DNA from: an uncultured Clostridia bacterium
Lineage (GTDB): Bacteria; Bacillota; Clostridia; Oscillospirales; Acutalibacteraceae
NCBI GenBank assembly: GCA_944384825.1
Contig: CALWUT010000007.1
Coordinates: 1-44,697 of the forward strand
DNA length: 44,697 nucleotides
Direction of reading: 5' to 3'
Positions 24,052-33,639 of this stretch are shown here, one piece after another. The notes beneath the pieces are model-generated. The model had not been told where the DNA came from. It ran no database searches and saw only the letters and a list, made by a program, of their open reading frames with translations. Every line of letters starts with the position of its first letter. The first letter of the stretch is position 1. The position numbers were made by a program, and so were the translations under genes.

Positions 24052-25440
24052 TTAAGCATTAGAAGACAAATCCTTGTCTATTTGATTTGCAGCGCGCTTT
24101 CCAGCTTCCATAGCTAAAATTACAGTCGCAGCTCCTGTTACTGCATCTCCGCCTGCATATACGTACTTTCGTGAAGTTCGAGTAGTAATTTTGTCTGCTA
24201 TTATTCGGTTATTCTTATCAAAACTTAAATCCGTCTCGCTTTCACATAACAATCTGTTTACTTTATTTCCTACCGAAATAATAGCCATGTCCGCCTCTAA
24301 ATAAATCTTTTCTTCACTTATAGGAATAACAATACTTCTTCCAAGATTATCTTTTCCTTCTTGTTTCATGCACGCGCATTTTACACCTTTTAAAATGCCG
24401 TTTTCTCCAAAGAACTCTATAGGTGTCTTAAAAAATACAAATTCCACTCCTTCTTCCCTTGCATGGAAAATCTCTTCCTTTCTTGCGGGCATATCAGATT
24501 CACCACGCCTATAAATAACCGATACTTTTTCCGCTCCTAAACGTACGGCACTTCTCGCAGCGTCTATTGCAACGTTGCCTCCGCCCACGACTACAACTTT
24601 CTTTGGGAATTTTATAGGCGTATCAAATTTTGGATCGTAAGCTTTCATAAGATTTATTCTAGTTAAAAATTCATTTGCTGAGCATACTCCTGCCAATCCT
24701 TCACCAGGAAGTTCCATAAATTTTGGAAGTCCTGCACCGGTTGCAATATAGACAGCGTTATAGCCTTTATTAAAAAGATCATCTATTGAAAGTGTTTTTC
24801 CTATGACCATATTTGTAAATATACGAACTCCTATTTCTTTAAGTCCTTTTATTTCAGACTCTAACACGCTTCTCGGAAGTCTAAAAGCCGGAATTCCATA
24901 AGCAAGTACCCCTCCGGGAGTATGAAGAGCTTCAAAAACATCTACTTTATATCCTTTATGTCCAAGTTCTCCTGCACATGTTAGTCCTGAAGGTCCAGAA
25001 CCTATTACTGCAATTTTTTTACTTTCCTTTAGAGTTTTTACTTCTCGCTTTTGAAAGCAATAAATCATTTTGTCTGCAACGTATTTTTCAAGTCTTCCAA
25101 TTGCTACCGGATCACCAATTTTACCTTTTACACATCGAGCTTCGCATTGTTTTTCTTGAGAACATACTCTTCCACATATTGACGGCAAAAAATTACTTTT
25201 GCAAATAACGTCATAAGCTTCAGATATTAAACCTTGTGAAACGCATTTTATAAATTTAGGAATATCTATCCCTACCGGACATCCTTTAGCGCAAGGACTG
25301 CTTTTACAATTTAAACATCTCAAAGATTCTTTTACAGCATTCTCATCCGTAAGAGTAAACTCAACTTCTTTAAACCCAGTTCTTCTTTCTTCTTTACCTA
25401 GAAGTTGTATCGGTTCTTTAAACTTACTTTTATTTATCAT
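24052..25440 (-). CDS. nfnB: NADP-dependent ferredoxin oxidoreductase, large subunit (NfnB/GltA-like)
   Basis: A 462-residue iron-sulfur flavoprotein. The N-terminus has two Cys clusters (CLNCKSSPCAKGCPVG and ICGRVCSQEKQCEARCVKG) for [4Fe-4S], then an FAD motif GSGPSGLTCAGELG and an NADPH motif VVGGGNVAIDAARSAVRLG. The family is called GltA or NfnB. Next to the small subunit gene it makes the electron-bifurcating NADH-dependent reduced ferredoxin:NADP oxidoreductase of anaerobes. It begins three bases after the partner's stop. Confidence 0.88.
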   Translation of the reverse strand: MINKSKFKEPIQLLGKEERRTGFKEVEFTLTDENAVKESLRCLNCKSSPCAKGCPVGIDIPKFIKCVSQGLISEAYDVICKSNFLPSICGRVCSQEKQCEARCVKGKIGDPVAIGRLEKYVADKMIYCFQKREVKTLKESKKIAVIGSGPSGLTCAGELGHKGYKVDVFEALHTPGGVLAYGIPAFRLPRSVLESEIKGLKEIGVRIFTNMVIGKTLSIDDLFNKGYNAVYIATGAGLPKFMELPGEGLAGVCSANEFLTRINLMKAYDPKFDTPIKFPKKVVVVGGGNVAIDAARSAVRLGAEKVSVIYRRGESDMPARKEEIFHAREEGVEFVFFKTPIEFFGENGILKGVKCACMKQEGKDNLGRSIVIPISEEKIYLEADMAIISVGNKVNRLLCESETDLSFDKNNRIIADKITTRTSRKYVYAGGDAVTGAATVILAMEAGKRAANQIDKDLSSNA

Positions 25441-25443
25441 ATT

Positions 25444-26280
25444 TCAAACACCCTTAAATAAATTACAGTACTTTTCTTTTGAAAGCTTTTCTTCATCCTT
25501 AAACGCCGTATTTCTTACAGCAGCTTCTTCAAAATCTACTGTATGGCCGTCAAAATCCGGCCCGTCGATGCATGCAAATTTTACTTTCCCTCCAACACTT
25601 AATCTGCACCCTCCGCACATTCCTGTACCATCTATCATAATTGACGTCATACTCACAACAGCTTTAATATTATAATTTTTGGTTATATTGCAAACCGCGT
25701 TCATCATAGGGATAGGTCCAACAGCAAAAATCAAATCGTAACTAGAATTTTTTTTAAGTTTATCAGAAAGTATATTTGTCACCAACCCTTTTTTTCCGTT
25801 TGATCCGTCGTCAGTAACTATTATACATTTGCTAGTTATTTTTTTCATTTTGTCTTGAAGTATAATAAGGTCTTTATTTCTAAAGCCAGATATAAATTCC
25901 ACATCCGCTCCCGACTCTTTAAACGCCTTTGCCACAGGACATGCGATGGCACTCCCTACTCCTCCGGAAATAATCATAACTTTTTTAAATCCCTTAATAT
26001 TTGTTGGTTTCCCTAAAGGGCCTACTACGTCTTCAATAACATCACCTTTATTTTTTTTATCAAGTTTAAGCGTAGTCATTCCTACTTTTTGATATATTAT
26101 ATCTATTGTCCCATTGGTTTTGTCGTAATCAAAAACAGTAAGAGGTATTCTTTCGCCATTTTTATCAACTCTCAAAATTACAAATTGACCCGGTAATGAT
26201 TTAGCTGCTATATAAGGGGCATAGAGCTTCATGCGCGACACATTTAAGTTTAACGCCTCTTTCTCTACTATTTTAAACAT
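25444..26280 (-). CDS. nfnA: NADP-dependent ferredoxin oxidoreductase, small subunit (NfnA-like)
   Basis: A 278-residue ferredoxin-NADP reductase-type protein. An FAD-binding barrel (GQFVILRVDKNGERIPLTVF) precedes an NAD domain (IISGGVGSAIACPVAKA). A C-terminal [2Fe-2S] site follows with CGGCRLSVGGKVKFACIDGP. It pairs with NfnB directly downstream. Together they balance NADH, NADPH and ferredoxin in fermentation. The ATG follows AGGAG and an AT-rich 230-base gap that faces the divergent degV gene. Confidence 0.88.
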   Translation of the reverse strand: MFKIVEKEALNLNVSRMKLYAPYIAAKSLPGQFVILRVDKNGERIPLTVFDYDKTNGTIDIIYQKVGMTTLKLDKKNKGDVIEDVVGPLGKPTNIKGFKKVMIISGGVGSAIACPVAKAFKESGADVEFISGFRNKDLIILQDKMKKITSKCIIVTDDGSNGKKGLVTNILSDKLKKNSSYDLIFAVGPIPMMNAVCNITKNYNIKAVVSMTSIMIDGTGMCGGCRLSVGGKVKFACIDGPDFDGHTVDFEEAAVRNTAFKDEEKLSKEKYCNLFKGV

Positions 26281-26510
26281 ATATTTAATTCTCCTATTTT
26301 AAAATTATTATTTTATTTAATAATTTGGAATCTTTATACAAATCTAGGATTCTATATTATCATTTTAAATATCTAATAACGCGTCGACTGTTATATTTAT
26401 ATTAAAATAGACAAACTATAGAATTTAAGATTTAAATTCACTATAAATTATAATATAATTGCATAGTCCTGCAATAAAAAATTATACTTTAAATGCTAAA
26501 GGAGAAAACA

Positions 26511-27392
26511 ATGAGCACTTTCATTTTAAGTTGCTGTTCTACCGCGGATCTTTCTAAAGATCACTTTATTAAACGGAATATTAATTACGTTCCTTTTCAC
26601 TTCTATGTAAACGGAAAGCACTATTATGACGATTTGGGTCAAACAATTTCATTTGACAAATTTTATGAAATGATGAAACAAGGTGCAGACGTAAAAACTT
26701 CACAAGTTAATCAATCTGAATTTATAAAGCACTTTACTCCTTTTTTAGAAAGCGGAAAAGATATTCTGCATGTTAGCTTGTCCTCAGGTATTTCAGGAGC
26801 GTATAACTCTGCTTTAATCGCCAAAACCGAACTTGAAAAAAGTTTTCCGGAAAGAAAAATCTATATCGTTGATTCTCTGGCCGCAGCTTCAGGTTACGGA
26901 CTTCTAATGGATAAACTCGCTGATCTTAGAGACAGCGGAAAAAACCTAGACGAAATTTATCAATGGATAGAAAAAAATAAACTAAAACTTCATCATTGGT
27001 TTACTTCTATGGACCTCACTTTCTACGTAAAAGGAGGCCGTCTTTCTAAAACTGCTGGTTTCTTTGGCGGACTTTTTAATATATGTCCCATATGTAACAT
27101 GAACGAAGTAGGTGAGCTAACTCCTATGTTAAAAGTCAGATCTAAACAAAAAGCTTTTGTAGAAATGGTTGGTAAGATGGCTCAATGCGCGGACAAAGGA
27201 CTTGATTATTCAGAAAAATGCTTTATATCACATTCAAACTGTTATGAAGATGCTTTAACTCTTGCACATCTTGTTGAAGAAAAGTTTAAAAAGCTGTCTG
27301 AACCAATCACCATACATAGTATCGGTACAACAATAGGAAGCCATTCCGGCCCCGGAACAGTAGCACTATTTTTCTGGGGTACAGAAAGATAA
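26511..27392 (+). CDS. DegV-family fatty-acid-binding protein
   Basis: A 293-residue DegV protein. The two-domain signature is visible: DVKTSQVNQSEF, LHVSLSSGISGAYNSALIAK, VDSLAAASGYGLL and a C-terminal IGTTIGSHSGPGTVALFFWG. These proteins bind fatty acids for FakA-type kinases, so a role in membrane lipid recycling is likely. The start at 26511 follows AAAGGAG. ATG 26493 in the same frame overlaps that site. The gene is followed by a hairpin at 27443. Confidence 0.88.
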   Translation: MSTFILSCCSTADLSKDHFIKRNINYVPFHFYVNGKHYYDDLGQTISFDKFYEMMKQGADVKTSQVNQSEFIKHFTPFLESGKDILHVSLSSGISGAYNSALIAKTELEKSFPERKIYIVDSLAAASGYGLLMDKLADLRDSGKNLDEIYQWIEKNKLKLHHWFTSMDLTFYVKGGRLSKTAGFFGGLFNICPICNMNEVGELTPMLKVRSKQKAFVEMVGKMAQCADKGLDYSEKCFISHSNCYEDALTLAHLVEEKFKKLSEPITIHSIGTTIGSHSGPGTVALFFWGTER

Positions 27393-27442
27393 CACAAAAA
27401 TAAAAATTAATTTTATTAAAAATTTCATTTTAATTAACGATT

Positions 27443-27464
27443 TCTCGCTTTTTAAAAAGCGAGA
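27443..27464. terminator. palindromic hairpin after degV
   Basis: TCTCGCTTTTT is followed immediately by its reverse complement AAAAAGCGAGA, a perfect 22-base palindrome. It lies 50 bases after the degV stop. The rest of the 278-base gap is AT-rich without other structure until the promoter at 27606. Confidence 0.55.
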
Positions 27465-27605
27465 ATATAATTTTGTTATTTATTAAGTAAAAGAATATTC
27501 CATAAACTCTGAAAAATCAAATTTGTAACCAATCAAGTATTTATTTCATTGTTTTAATATCCTAATAAAGACATAATGTATATTCTTTATACCAACTAAT
27601 AAATA

Positions 27606-27633
27606 TTGAATTTATCATGAAAATATGTATAAT
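27606..27633 (+). promoter_or_regulatory. promoter of the calpain-like gene
   Basis: TTGAAT (27606-27611), 16 bases, TATAAT (27628-27633). Transcription would start about 30 bases before the AAGGAGGAG site of the gene at 27671. Confidence 0.6.
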
Positions 27634-27670
27634 ATTATTATAAATATAATCAAGCAAGGAGGAGTTATTT

Positions 27671-29083
27671 ATGTATTCGCAACCATCTAAACAAAACATC
27701 TCTGACGAGATTAATAAAATGATTGAAAAAAATGCATTATTGCAAGCTCAAAAGCATGATAGAAAAGAAGCTTGGAGAAGCCAAACTCTTGTTCAGTCAC
27801 TTTATAATGGAGAAAATAATCTTCCCAGTATAAATGATATAAATCAAGCAGGTTATGACCTAGAATATTACGATAAAGGTTATCCTATTGGAGATTGCTA
27901 TCTGCTCGCAGTTCTTATGGGACTTGTTAATCAAAGGCCGGAGTTTATAAAAAATACTTTAATTAAAGAAAAAAACGAAAATGAAGTAGAGGTAACTTTT
28001 CATGGAGTTAAAGTCAATACATCAAAATTAGAAATTGAAAATGGTGACATAAATCTACTAAACTGTGAGCCGGATGGAAAAACATATACTTATTCTGTAA
28101 CCAAAGAAGAAGCCATCAAATGGAAAACCGCTCATAAAGCCTTATGGCCCGCAGTTATTGAAATTGCACTTGCAAAATATTCAGAGAATTTAAAGTTCGA
28201 ATACGCCAAAGCACATCCCAAGGAATTCTTAAAAGTTTTTGAAAAAAACGTAAAAACAGAAGGAGATAAAAAATATTACGAAGAGCTTAAAAATGCAATA
28301 GAAAATGGAAAATTCGAAATATATATTACTAAACTTAGAGAACAGCTGAACCGTGAACGACAAAGTATTAACAGTATTAGAAGATACATTTTTGGAGGAT
28401 GCCCTACTGAAGCTTTAACAAATTTAACAGGTAATAAAGCATTTGCCAAGCTTTTCAATATCAAAAATTATAAAAGTTTTGGCAAGTTCAAGATTAATAA
28501 CTATACCCCTATGGTATTGCAAGAATATAATTATATTAAAGATAAATTAAAATCAGGCAAAGTGGTTATGGCGTGTTTCTTTCACCCTAGAAAAGGCTAC
28601 TCTGAACTGTTTTCTAAAGATATTATAGATCTGACAAAAAGTATTAGATTTAAAAATAAAGAAAAAATTGAAAGCTTATTAAAGATTTTGGATATAAAAC
28701 AAGAAGAGTATTTAAAATGGCTCAAAATACATAATATCGCCGATTTAGACGCTCTTTCTGAACTACATCAAAATTATATAATAGAATCTATAATTGAAAA
28801 TTTGCCTTCTACTCTATTTTCTAAAATTTCAAAAACCAAACAGTCAATTTTTCCCAACCATAGTTATACGGTTACAAATGCATTTGAATATGGAGGATAT
28901 AAATATATTACCTTTAGGAATCCTCATCAGAGAATAAGCAAAGTTTATTACGATAAAAGCACTAAACTTCCAAATGGAATCGATCTACCTAAAGATATTT
29001 TAAATAACCTGGATGACAATGAATTTGCAATGGAATTAAATCACTTTTATAAATATGTAGATAGTTTGGATTATGAGCTATAA
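27671..29083 (+). CDS. calpain-like cysteine protease (peptidase family C2-like)
   Basis: A 470-residue protein. GYPIGDCYLLAVLMGLVNQ holds the nucleophile C76 in the calpain GDC-x-hL-A context. KALWPAVIEIALAKY and GGCPTEALTNLTG match the conserved middle blocks. NHSYTVTNAFEYGGYKYITF gives H397, RNPH gives N417, and DDNEFAMELNHFYKY near the end copies the calpain EFWMSFEDF block. So Cys-His-Asn are all present. An insertion of about 130 Lys-rich residues lies between the middle blocks. There is no signal peptide or membrane segment. It stands alone behind its own promoter between housekeeping genes. Target unknown. An effector or toxin role is inferred. Confidence 0.7.
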   Translation: MYSQPSKQNISDEINKMIEKNALLQAQKHDRKEAWRSQTLVQSLYNGENNLPSINDINQAGYDLEYYDKGYPIGDCYLLAVLMGLVNQRPEFIKNTLIKEKNENEVEVTFHGVKVNTSKLEIENGDINLLNCEPDGKTYTYSVTKEEAIKWKTAHKALWPAVIEIALAKYSENLKFEYAKAHPKEFLKVFEKNVKTEGDKKYYEELKNAIENGKFEIYITKLREQLNRERQSINSIRRYIFGGCPTEALTNLTGNKAFAKLFNIKNYKSFGKFKINNYTPMVLQEYNYIKDKLKSGKVVMACFFHPRKGYSELFSKDIIDLTKSIRFKNKEKIESLLKILDIKQEEYLKWLKIHNIADLDALSELHQNYIIESIIENLPSTLFSKISKTKQSIFPNHSYTVTNAFEYGGYKYITFRNPHQRISKVYYDKSTKLPNGIDLPKDILNNLDDNEFAMELNHFYKYVDSLDYEL

Positions 29084-29180
29084 GTGAATTATCTAATAAT
29101 AAGTAACTTTTTAATTAAATTTAAAAGCAAAATTCAAAAATTAATGAGAAACCATAGTTTTATGTGATTAATTTTTAAAT

Positions 29181-29220
29181 AGAAATAAAATATATGCTAT
29201 TTAGCTAATTTTTTATTTCT
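29181..29220. terminator. bidirectional AT-rich hairpin
   Basis: AGAAATAAAA (29181-29190) pairs with TTTTATTTCT (29211-29220) between the convergent calpain-like and argS genes. The stem is AT-only apart from one G-C pair, so it is weak. Confidence 0.4.
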
Positions 29221-29231
29221 TCAGAGAAAAG

Positions 29232-30920
29232 TTACTCCATAAATTCAGGAGCTTCCACTTTCATTAAATCGAGTATGTTTTTTATTATTATTCTTACACA
29301 GTCACAAAGGTAAAGTCTTGATTCAGTTAATTTACTGTCGTCAGATACTACTTTACAAGAAGAATAAAATTTATGAAATAAAGTTGCTAAATTTATAGCA
29401 TATCTGGTAATTTTTGTAGGGTCGTAATTTTTGGCAGGTTTAATTATTTCTGAGGGATAAGTTGCCATAAAACAGATTAATCTTTTTTCTGATTCATGAT
29501 TAAGAAGACTTAAACTTTCAGGTTCAAAGACTGGTTGTTTATCTTTTAAATAACGTCTAAAAATGCTACATATCCTTGCATGCGCATACTGCACATAATA
29601 AACCGGATTTTTTGAATCTTGAGCTACTGCTAAATCCAAATCAAAATCCATTCCTAAGCACGCTTCTTGACTGTTAAAAATAAATCTTGCGGAATCTGCT
29701 CCAACTTCATCAAGTAAATCGGAAAGTTGGATTGTTTTTCCGCTTCTTTTGCTCATTCTAACCACTTCTCCGTTTTTAATAAGCCGCACAAGCTGAACTA
29801 AAATAACATGAAGTCTGTTTCTATCTATTCCTAGTGCTTCCATAGAGCCTTTCATACGTTCTACGTGACCATGATGGTCTGCTCCCCATATATCTATACA
29901 AACGTCAAATCCACGAGTTACAAATTTATTGTAATGATAAGCAATGTCTGCAGCAAAGTAAGTAGGGACTCCGTTTTTCCTTATTAATACTTCGTCCTTT
30001 TCTGAACCGAATTCAGTTGCTTTATACCAAATACATCCTTCGTTTTCGTAAGTAAGTCCCTTTTGAGCCATTAAGTTTATAATTTTGTTTACTTCACCCT
30101 CTTCATGAAGTTTACTTTCATAAAACCAATTATCATAAACTATTTTGTACTTTTCCATATCTTTTTTCATGCGGTTTATGTTTTTAGGAAGCGCAAAATC
30201 TATTAATGCACGTATTCTTTCTTTTTCACTTTTTTTAATGTATTTTTCTCCGTAAATTTCAAAAAATTGACGTGCAAGCTCAGTTATATCTTCTCCTTGA
30301 TAACAATTTTCAGGCATATTATCAGACAGATCTCCCGCACAAAGCTGTTCATATCGTATATTGAGCGACATTCCAAATTTATCTATTTGATTCCCAGCGT
30401 CATTCACGTAGAATTCTTTAAATACTTTATATCCCGATTTATTAAGTATCGATGCTAGACAATCCCCTAAAGCTCCAAGACGTGCGTTCCCCATATGCAT
30501 GGGACCCGTAGGGTTTGCAGAAACAAATTCAATCATTACTTTTTTTCCTTTACCATAACTGCTTTCACCGTAGTTTTCACCTTTTGATTTTATTTCCCTT
30601 AAAGCAATAGAAAAAAAGTTCTTAGAGAAGAAAAAATTTATAAATCCAGGGCCGGCAATTTCTATTTTTTCTATGTTTAAATTACCTAAATTTATATTTG
30701 ATTTTATTGTTTCCGCTATCTTTTTAGGTGAAGTTCGAAAAGTCTTTGCTGACATTAAAGCTACATTGGAATACAAATCCCCATGAGTGGCGTCTCCGGG
30801 AATCTCAACTTCAAAGTTAGGTATATCAGACTGGGTAAGCTGCTGAGATTTAATGAGTTCTTCCATAGATGATTTAATTGCTTCTTTTAATTTTTTTATT
30901 GTCATTTCAAGAATATACAT
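29232..30920 (-). CDS. argS: arginyl-tRNA synthetase
   Basis: A 562-residue class I synthetase. The Arg N-terminal additional domain comes first, then the ANPTGPMHMGNARLGALGD (HIGH) block and MSKRSGK (KMSKS), and a C-terminal DALR anticodon domain ending LDLMKVEAPEFM. The start ATG 30920 has GAGG nine bases upstream and overlaps the DUF1934 gene by 14 bases. A second in-frame ATG lies at 30905. Essential for translation. Confidence 0.95.
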   Translation of the reverse strand: MYILEMTIKKLKEAIKSSMEELIKSQQLTQSDIPNFEVEIPGDATHGDLYSNVALMSAKTFRTSPKKIAETIKSNINLGNLNIEKIEIAGPGFINFFFSKNFFSIALREIKSKGENYGESSYGKGKKVMIEFVSANPTGPMHMGNARLGALGDCLASILNKSGYKVFKEFYVNDAGNQIDKFGMSLNIRYEQLCAGDLSDNMPENCYQGEDITELARQFFEIYGEKYIKKSEKERIRALIDFALPKNINRMKKDMEKYKIVYDNWFYESKLHEEGEVNKIINLMAQKGLTYENEGCIWYKATEFGSEKDEVLIRKNGVPTYFAADIAYHYNKFVTRGFDVCIDIWGADHHGHVERMKGSMEALGIDRNRLHVILVQLVRLIKNGEVVRMSKRSGKTIQLSDLLDEVGADSARFIFNSQEACLGMDFDLDLAVAQDSKNPVYYVQYAHARICSIFRRYLKDKQPVFEPESLSLLNHESEKRLICFMATYPSEIIKPAKNYDPTKITRYAINLATLFHKFYSSCKVVSDDSKLTESRLYLCDCVRIIIKNILDLMKVEAPEFME

Positions 30921-31362
30921 CGTATTTTTCCTCGCTTTTTAGTTTTTCGTACTCTATTGTAATAGAAGTCATGCTCATAAAGTTAGAATTTACATCCAAA
31001 GAGTATTTGATTTTTATTTTTCCTCTTTCATCATTACAGTTACTTTCAATATCATGAGTAAATACACTCATCATTAAAATTCCATAATCTGTATAATATG
31101 GACTGTCATGTTTCTTGTCTTTTTCCAGTATAAGCTTAGTTTGTTGCTTTCCGTTTTTAGTAAGCGTAATTAAATGGTCATTTTCAAGTTTTACAATGCA
31201 AAGATTATAATTTTGAGTATTGCTTCCTACATATTCTCGGTAAATTAAATATTTTACGTCCCCTTTGCCCACATAATGTCCTCGAGCTATAAGTTCAATG
31301 TTGTCTTTTTCATCAAAATAATTCTGAGTAGATTTAATTTTAATAAGATAATCCTCTTTAAT
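30907..31362 (-). CDS. DUF1934 lipocalin-like protein with apparent ATT start
   Basis: A 151-residue beta-barrel protein of the DUF1934 (YwiB-like) family, usually encoded beside argS as here. Function unknown. The frame starts with KEDYLIKIKSTQNYF, which is what the family N-terminus should look like. The only codon eight bases after the GGAG site is ATT at 31360-31362. The first ordinary start in frame is GTG 31272, which would delete the first beta strands. Either ATT is used, as in infC, or the ATG has mutated. Confidence 0.7.
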   Translation of the reverse strand: MKEDYLIKIKSTQNYFDEKDNIELIARGHYVGKGDVKYLIYREYVGSNTQNYNLCIVKLENDHLITLTKNGKQQTKLILEKDKKHDSPYYTDYGILMMSVFTHDIESNCNDERGKIKIKYSLDVNSNFMSMTSITIEYEKLKSEEKYDVYS

Positions 31363-31389
31363 GAAAAACTCTCCTTTACATCGTTTATT

Positions 31390-32190
31390 TTAATATGACT
31401 CTATATCTATATTTTTTACAGTTATTTCTCTATTTAAAAATCGCTTAGCATTTAATGAAAATCTTTCCGTATCTCCACTTACATAAAATTTCTGAATCCC
31501 GGTTCTTTCGGATTCTCTATTTAATCGGTTATTTTTAAGAAACATTTTTAGAAACTCTGCTACTTCTCTGCTGGGATCTATTAAATTTATTTTGCTCCCA
31601 AACATCCTTTTTATTACCGGTTGTACTAAAGGATAATGAGTACATCCTAAAATAAGCGTGTCAATATCATTTCTTATAAGCGGAGAAATATAAGAATCCA
31701 AAAGAACTCTTAAGTTTGTATTTTTATATTCTATATCTCCGTCCTCTATAATTGATGCAAGCAAAGGACAAGCTCTCTGCCAACATTTAACTTTTCTTTG
31801 TATTCCATTTATGCAATTTAAATAAGAATTACTTTTTATTGCAGCTGCAGTACCGATTATTCCAATTTTAGAATTTTTAGTTACTTCTACTGCAGCAGTA
31901 GAGGCAGGCGTTATTACTTCAAACAGCGGAACTTGCGAACTTAATTTTTTAATGTAAGAGCTGACTGTACCACAAGCCGCTACTATGATTTTTACTCCCA
32001 TTGATTCTAAGAATCTCATATTTTGGTTCGCACAATAAAGAATAGAGTCTATACTTTTATTTCCATAAGGCATTCGAAATGTATCTCCAAAATAAACTAG
32101 ATTTTCATTAGGCATAATTTCTGATATCGCTCTTACTGCAGTTAATCCACCTATTCCTGAATCAAATACACCAATTGCTAAGTCTTTCAT
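31390..32190 (-). CDS. murI: glutamate racemase
   Basis: A 266-residue racemase. GVFDSGIGGLTAVRAI at the N-terminus, the first catalytic Cys in IVAACGTVSS and the second in ILGCTHYPLV. It supplies D-glutamate for peptidoglycan. It is followed after 27 bases by the DUF1934-argS pair and preceded by ddl, so the unit groups cell-wall precursor genes. Confidence 0.95.
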   Translation of the reverse strand: MKDLAIGVFDSGIGGLTAVRAISEIMPNENLVYFGDTFRMPYGNKSIDSILYCANQNMRFLESMGVKIIVAACGTVSSYIKKLSSQVPLFEVITPASTAAVEVTKNSKIGIIGTAAAIKSNSYLNCINGIQRKVKCWQRACPLLASIIEDGDIEYKNTNLRVLLDSYISPLIRNDIDTLILGCTHYPLVQPVIKRMFGSKINLIDPSREVAEFLKMFLKNNRLNRESERTGIQKFYVSGDTERFSLNAKRFLNREITVKNIDIESY

Positions 32191-32295
32191 TTTTCAAAAG
32201 CTCTTATATAGCTTTGCATGATTTAATTTTTATTTAGTATAAACATGCATTTTATGTATACTATATCCAGCTTTTCCCTCCCTTTCTACCTTAAT

Positions 32296-33369
32296 TCATT
32301 TATTCTCTAAAGCTAAATTTATAAGTTTGTCTAAAAGAGGAGAAAATTCTATGCCTTTTTCATTCATAAGCTGAGGATACATACTTATACTTGTGAATCC
32401 CGGAAAAGTGTTAATTTCATTTAGAAATACTTTATCAGTTCCACTTTCAAGAAAAAAATCTACCCTGGAAAGTCCTTTACATCCCATTATTTTATAAGCT
32501 TGCAGTGCTGTACTTTGAATTTCTTTTATAGTACTAAGTGAAAGATCATCGGCAATTTTGGTTCTTGAAGACATATTTAAATACTTTGCTTCATAATCAT
32601 AAAACTCATTTGATGGTATAATTTCTCCTATTGAAGATACTAAAAGGTCATTGTTTCCAAGTACGGCACATTCCAGTTCCCTGCCAACAACAGCTTTTTC
32701 AATCAGTACTCTTTCGTCTTCATATAAAGCTTTTTTTATGCCTTCTATCAATTCTTTTTGGTTTTTTACTTTACTTATTCCTACCGACGATCCGGCATTT
32801 GCAGGCTTTACAAACATAGGATAAGTCTTTATAATTTTTTCCGTCTGTTCAATGCATTTGCTTTCATACTTTTCAAAGTCATATTTTGAAAACCAATGAA
32901 AAATCGGTTTATTTATTCCATTATAAGATAAAACACTATTAGTGATTATTTTATCCATACATGCAGCAGATGACATTACTCCACATCCGACATAAGGAAT
33001 TCCGGAAAGCTCTAAAAGCCCTTGTATAGTTCCATCCTCTCCGTTTTTTCCGTGTAATACTGGGATTACTACGTCTAGTTTTACAATATTACAACTGCCA
33101 TCTTTATTTTTGACTATTATACCCCTTACCGAGGAATCAGAAGAAAAATGAATTTTTTTATTTTTGTCGCATCTTTCCCACCTGCACCTTGATATTTCAT
33201 TCATATCCCCTTCAAATAAAAACCATTCCCCACTTTTAGTAATACCTATTAAGTAGATATTATATTTTTGGGTTGAAATGTTTTTTACTATGCTTTCTGC
33301 TGAGATCTCTGAAACATTATGCTCGGAGGAATTCCCGCCAAATATTATAGCTACACTTAATTTACTCAT
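32296..33369 (-). CDS. ddl: D-alanine-D-alanine ligase
   Basis: A 357-residue ATP-grasp ligase. IIFGGNSSEHNVSEISAESI at the start, LHGKNGEDGTIQGLLELSGI, FVKPANAGSSVGISKVKNQ (ATP-grasp) and LNEINTFPGFTSISMYPQL (metal ligands) are all present. It makes the D-Ala-D-Ala end of peptidoglycan. The active-site residue before PYVG is I-P-Y, i.e. the Tyr that favours D-Ala over D-Lac is present. AAGGTGG precedes the ATG. Confidence 0.93.
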   Translation of the reverse strand: MSKLSVAIIFGGNSSEHNVSEISAESIVKNISTQKYNIYLIGITKSGEWFLFEGDMNEISRCRWERCDKNKKIHFSSDSSVRGIIVKNKDGSCNIVKLDVVIPVLHGKNGEDGTIQGLLELSGIPYVGCGVMSSAACMDKIITNSVLSYNGINKPIFHWFSKYDFEKYESKCIEQTEKIIKTYPMFVKPANAGSSVGISKVKNQKELIEGIKKALYEDERVLIEKAVVGRELECAVLGNNDLLVSSIGEIIPSNEFYDYEAKYLNMSSRTKIADDLSLSTIKEIQSTALQAYKIMGCKGLSRVDFFLESGTDKVFLNEINTFPGFTSISMYPQLMNEKGIEFSPLLDKLINLALENK

Positions 33370-33639
33370 TTAAAGCAGCCACCTTATATTATGTAGTAAA
33401 GCTTAGCAAAAATTGCTCTGCTTCCTAAATTATTATATCATATCTCTTAAAAAAGGTGTTTAAAATATAATCACATGCAACCTTTATTTTATAATAGATT
33501 ATATAATTATCAATAAGTAAAATAAGTTAATAAAATATCTAATTATGAATTCTAACTCTATAAGATAAATTTCCGTATTTGTGGTAATATATTTGAAGGT
33601 AAAAATAATAAACTTTAAATTTTAAGGAGTGTATAATTA

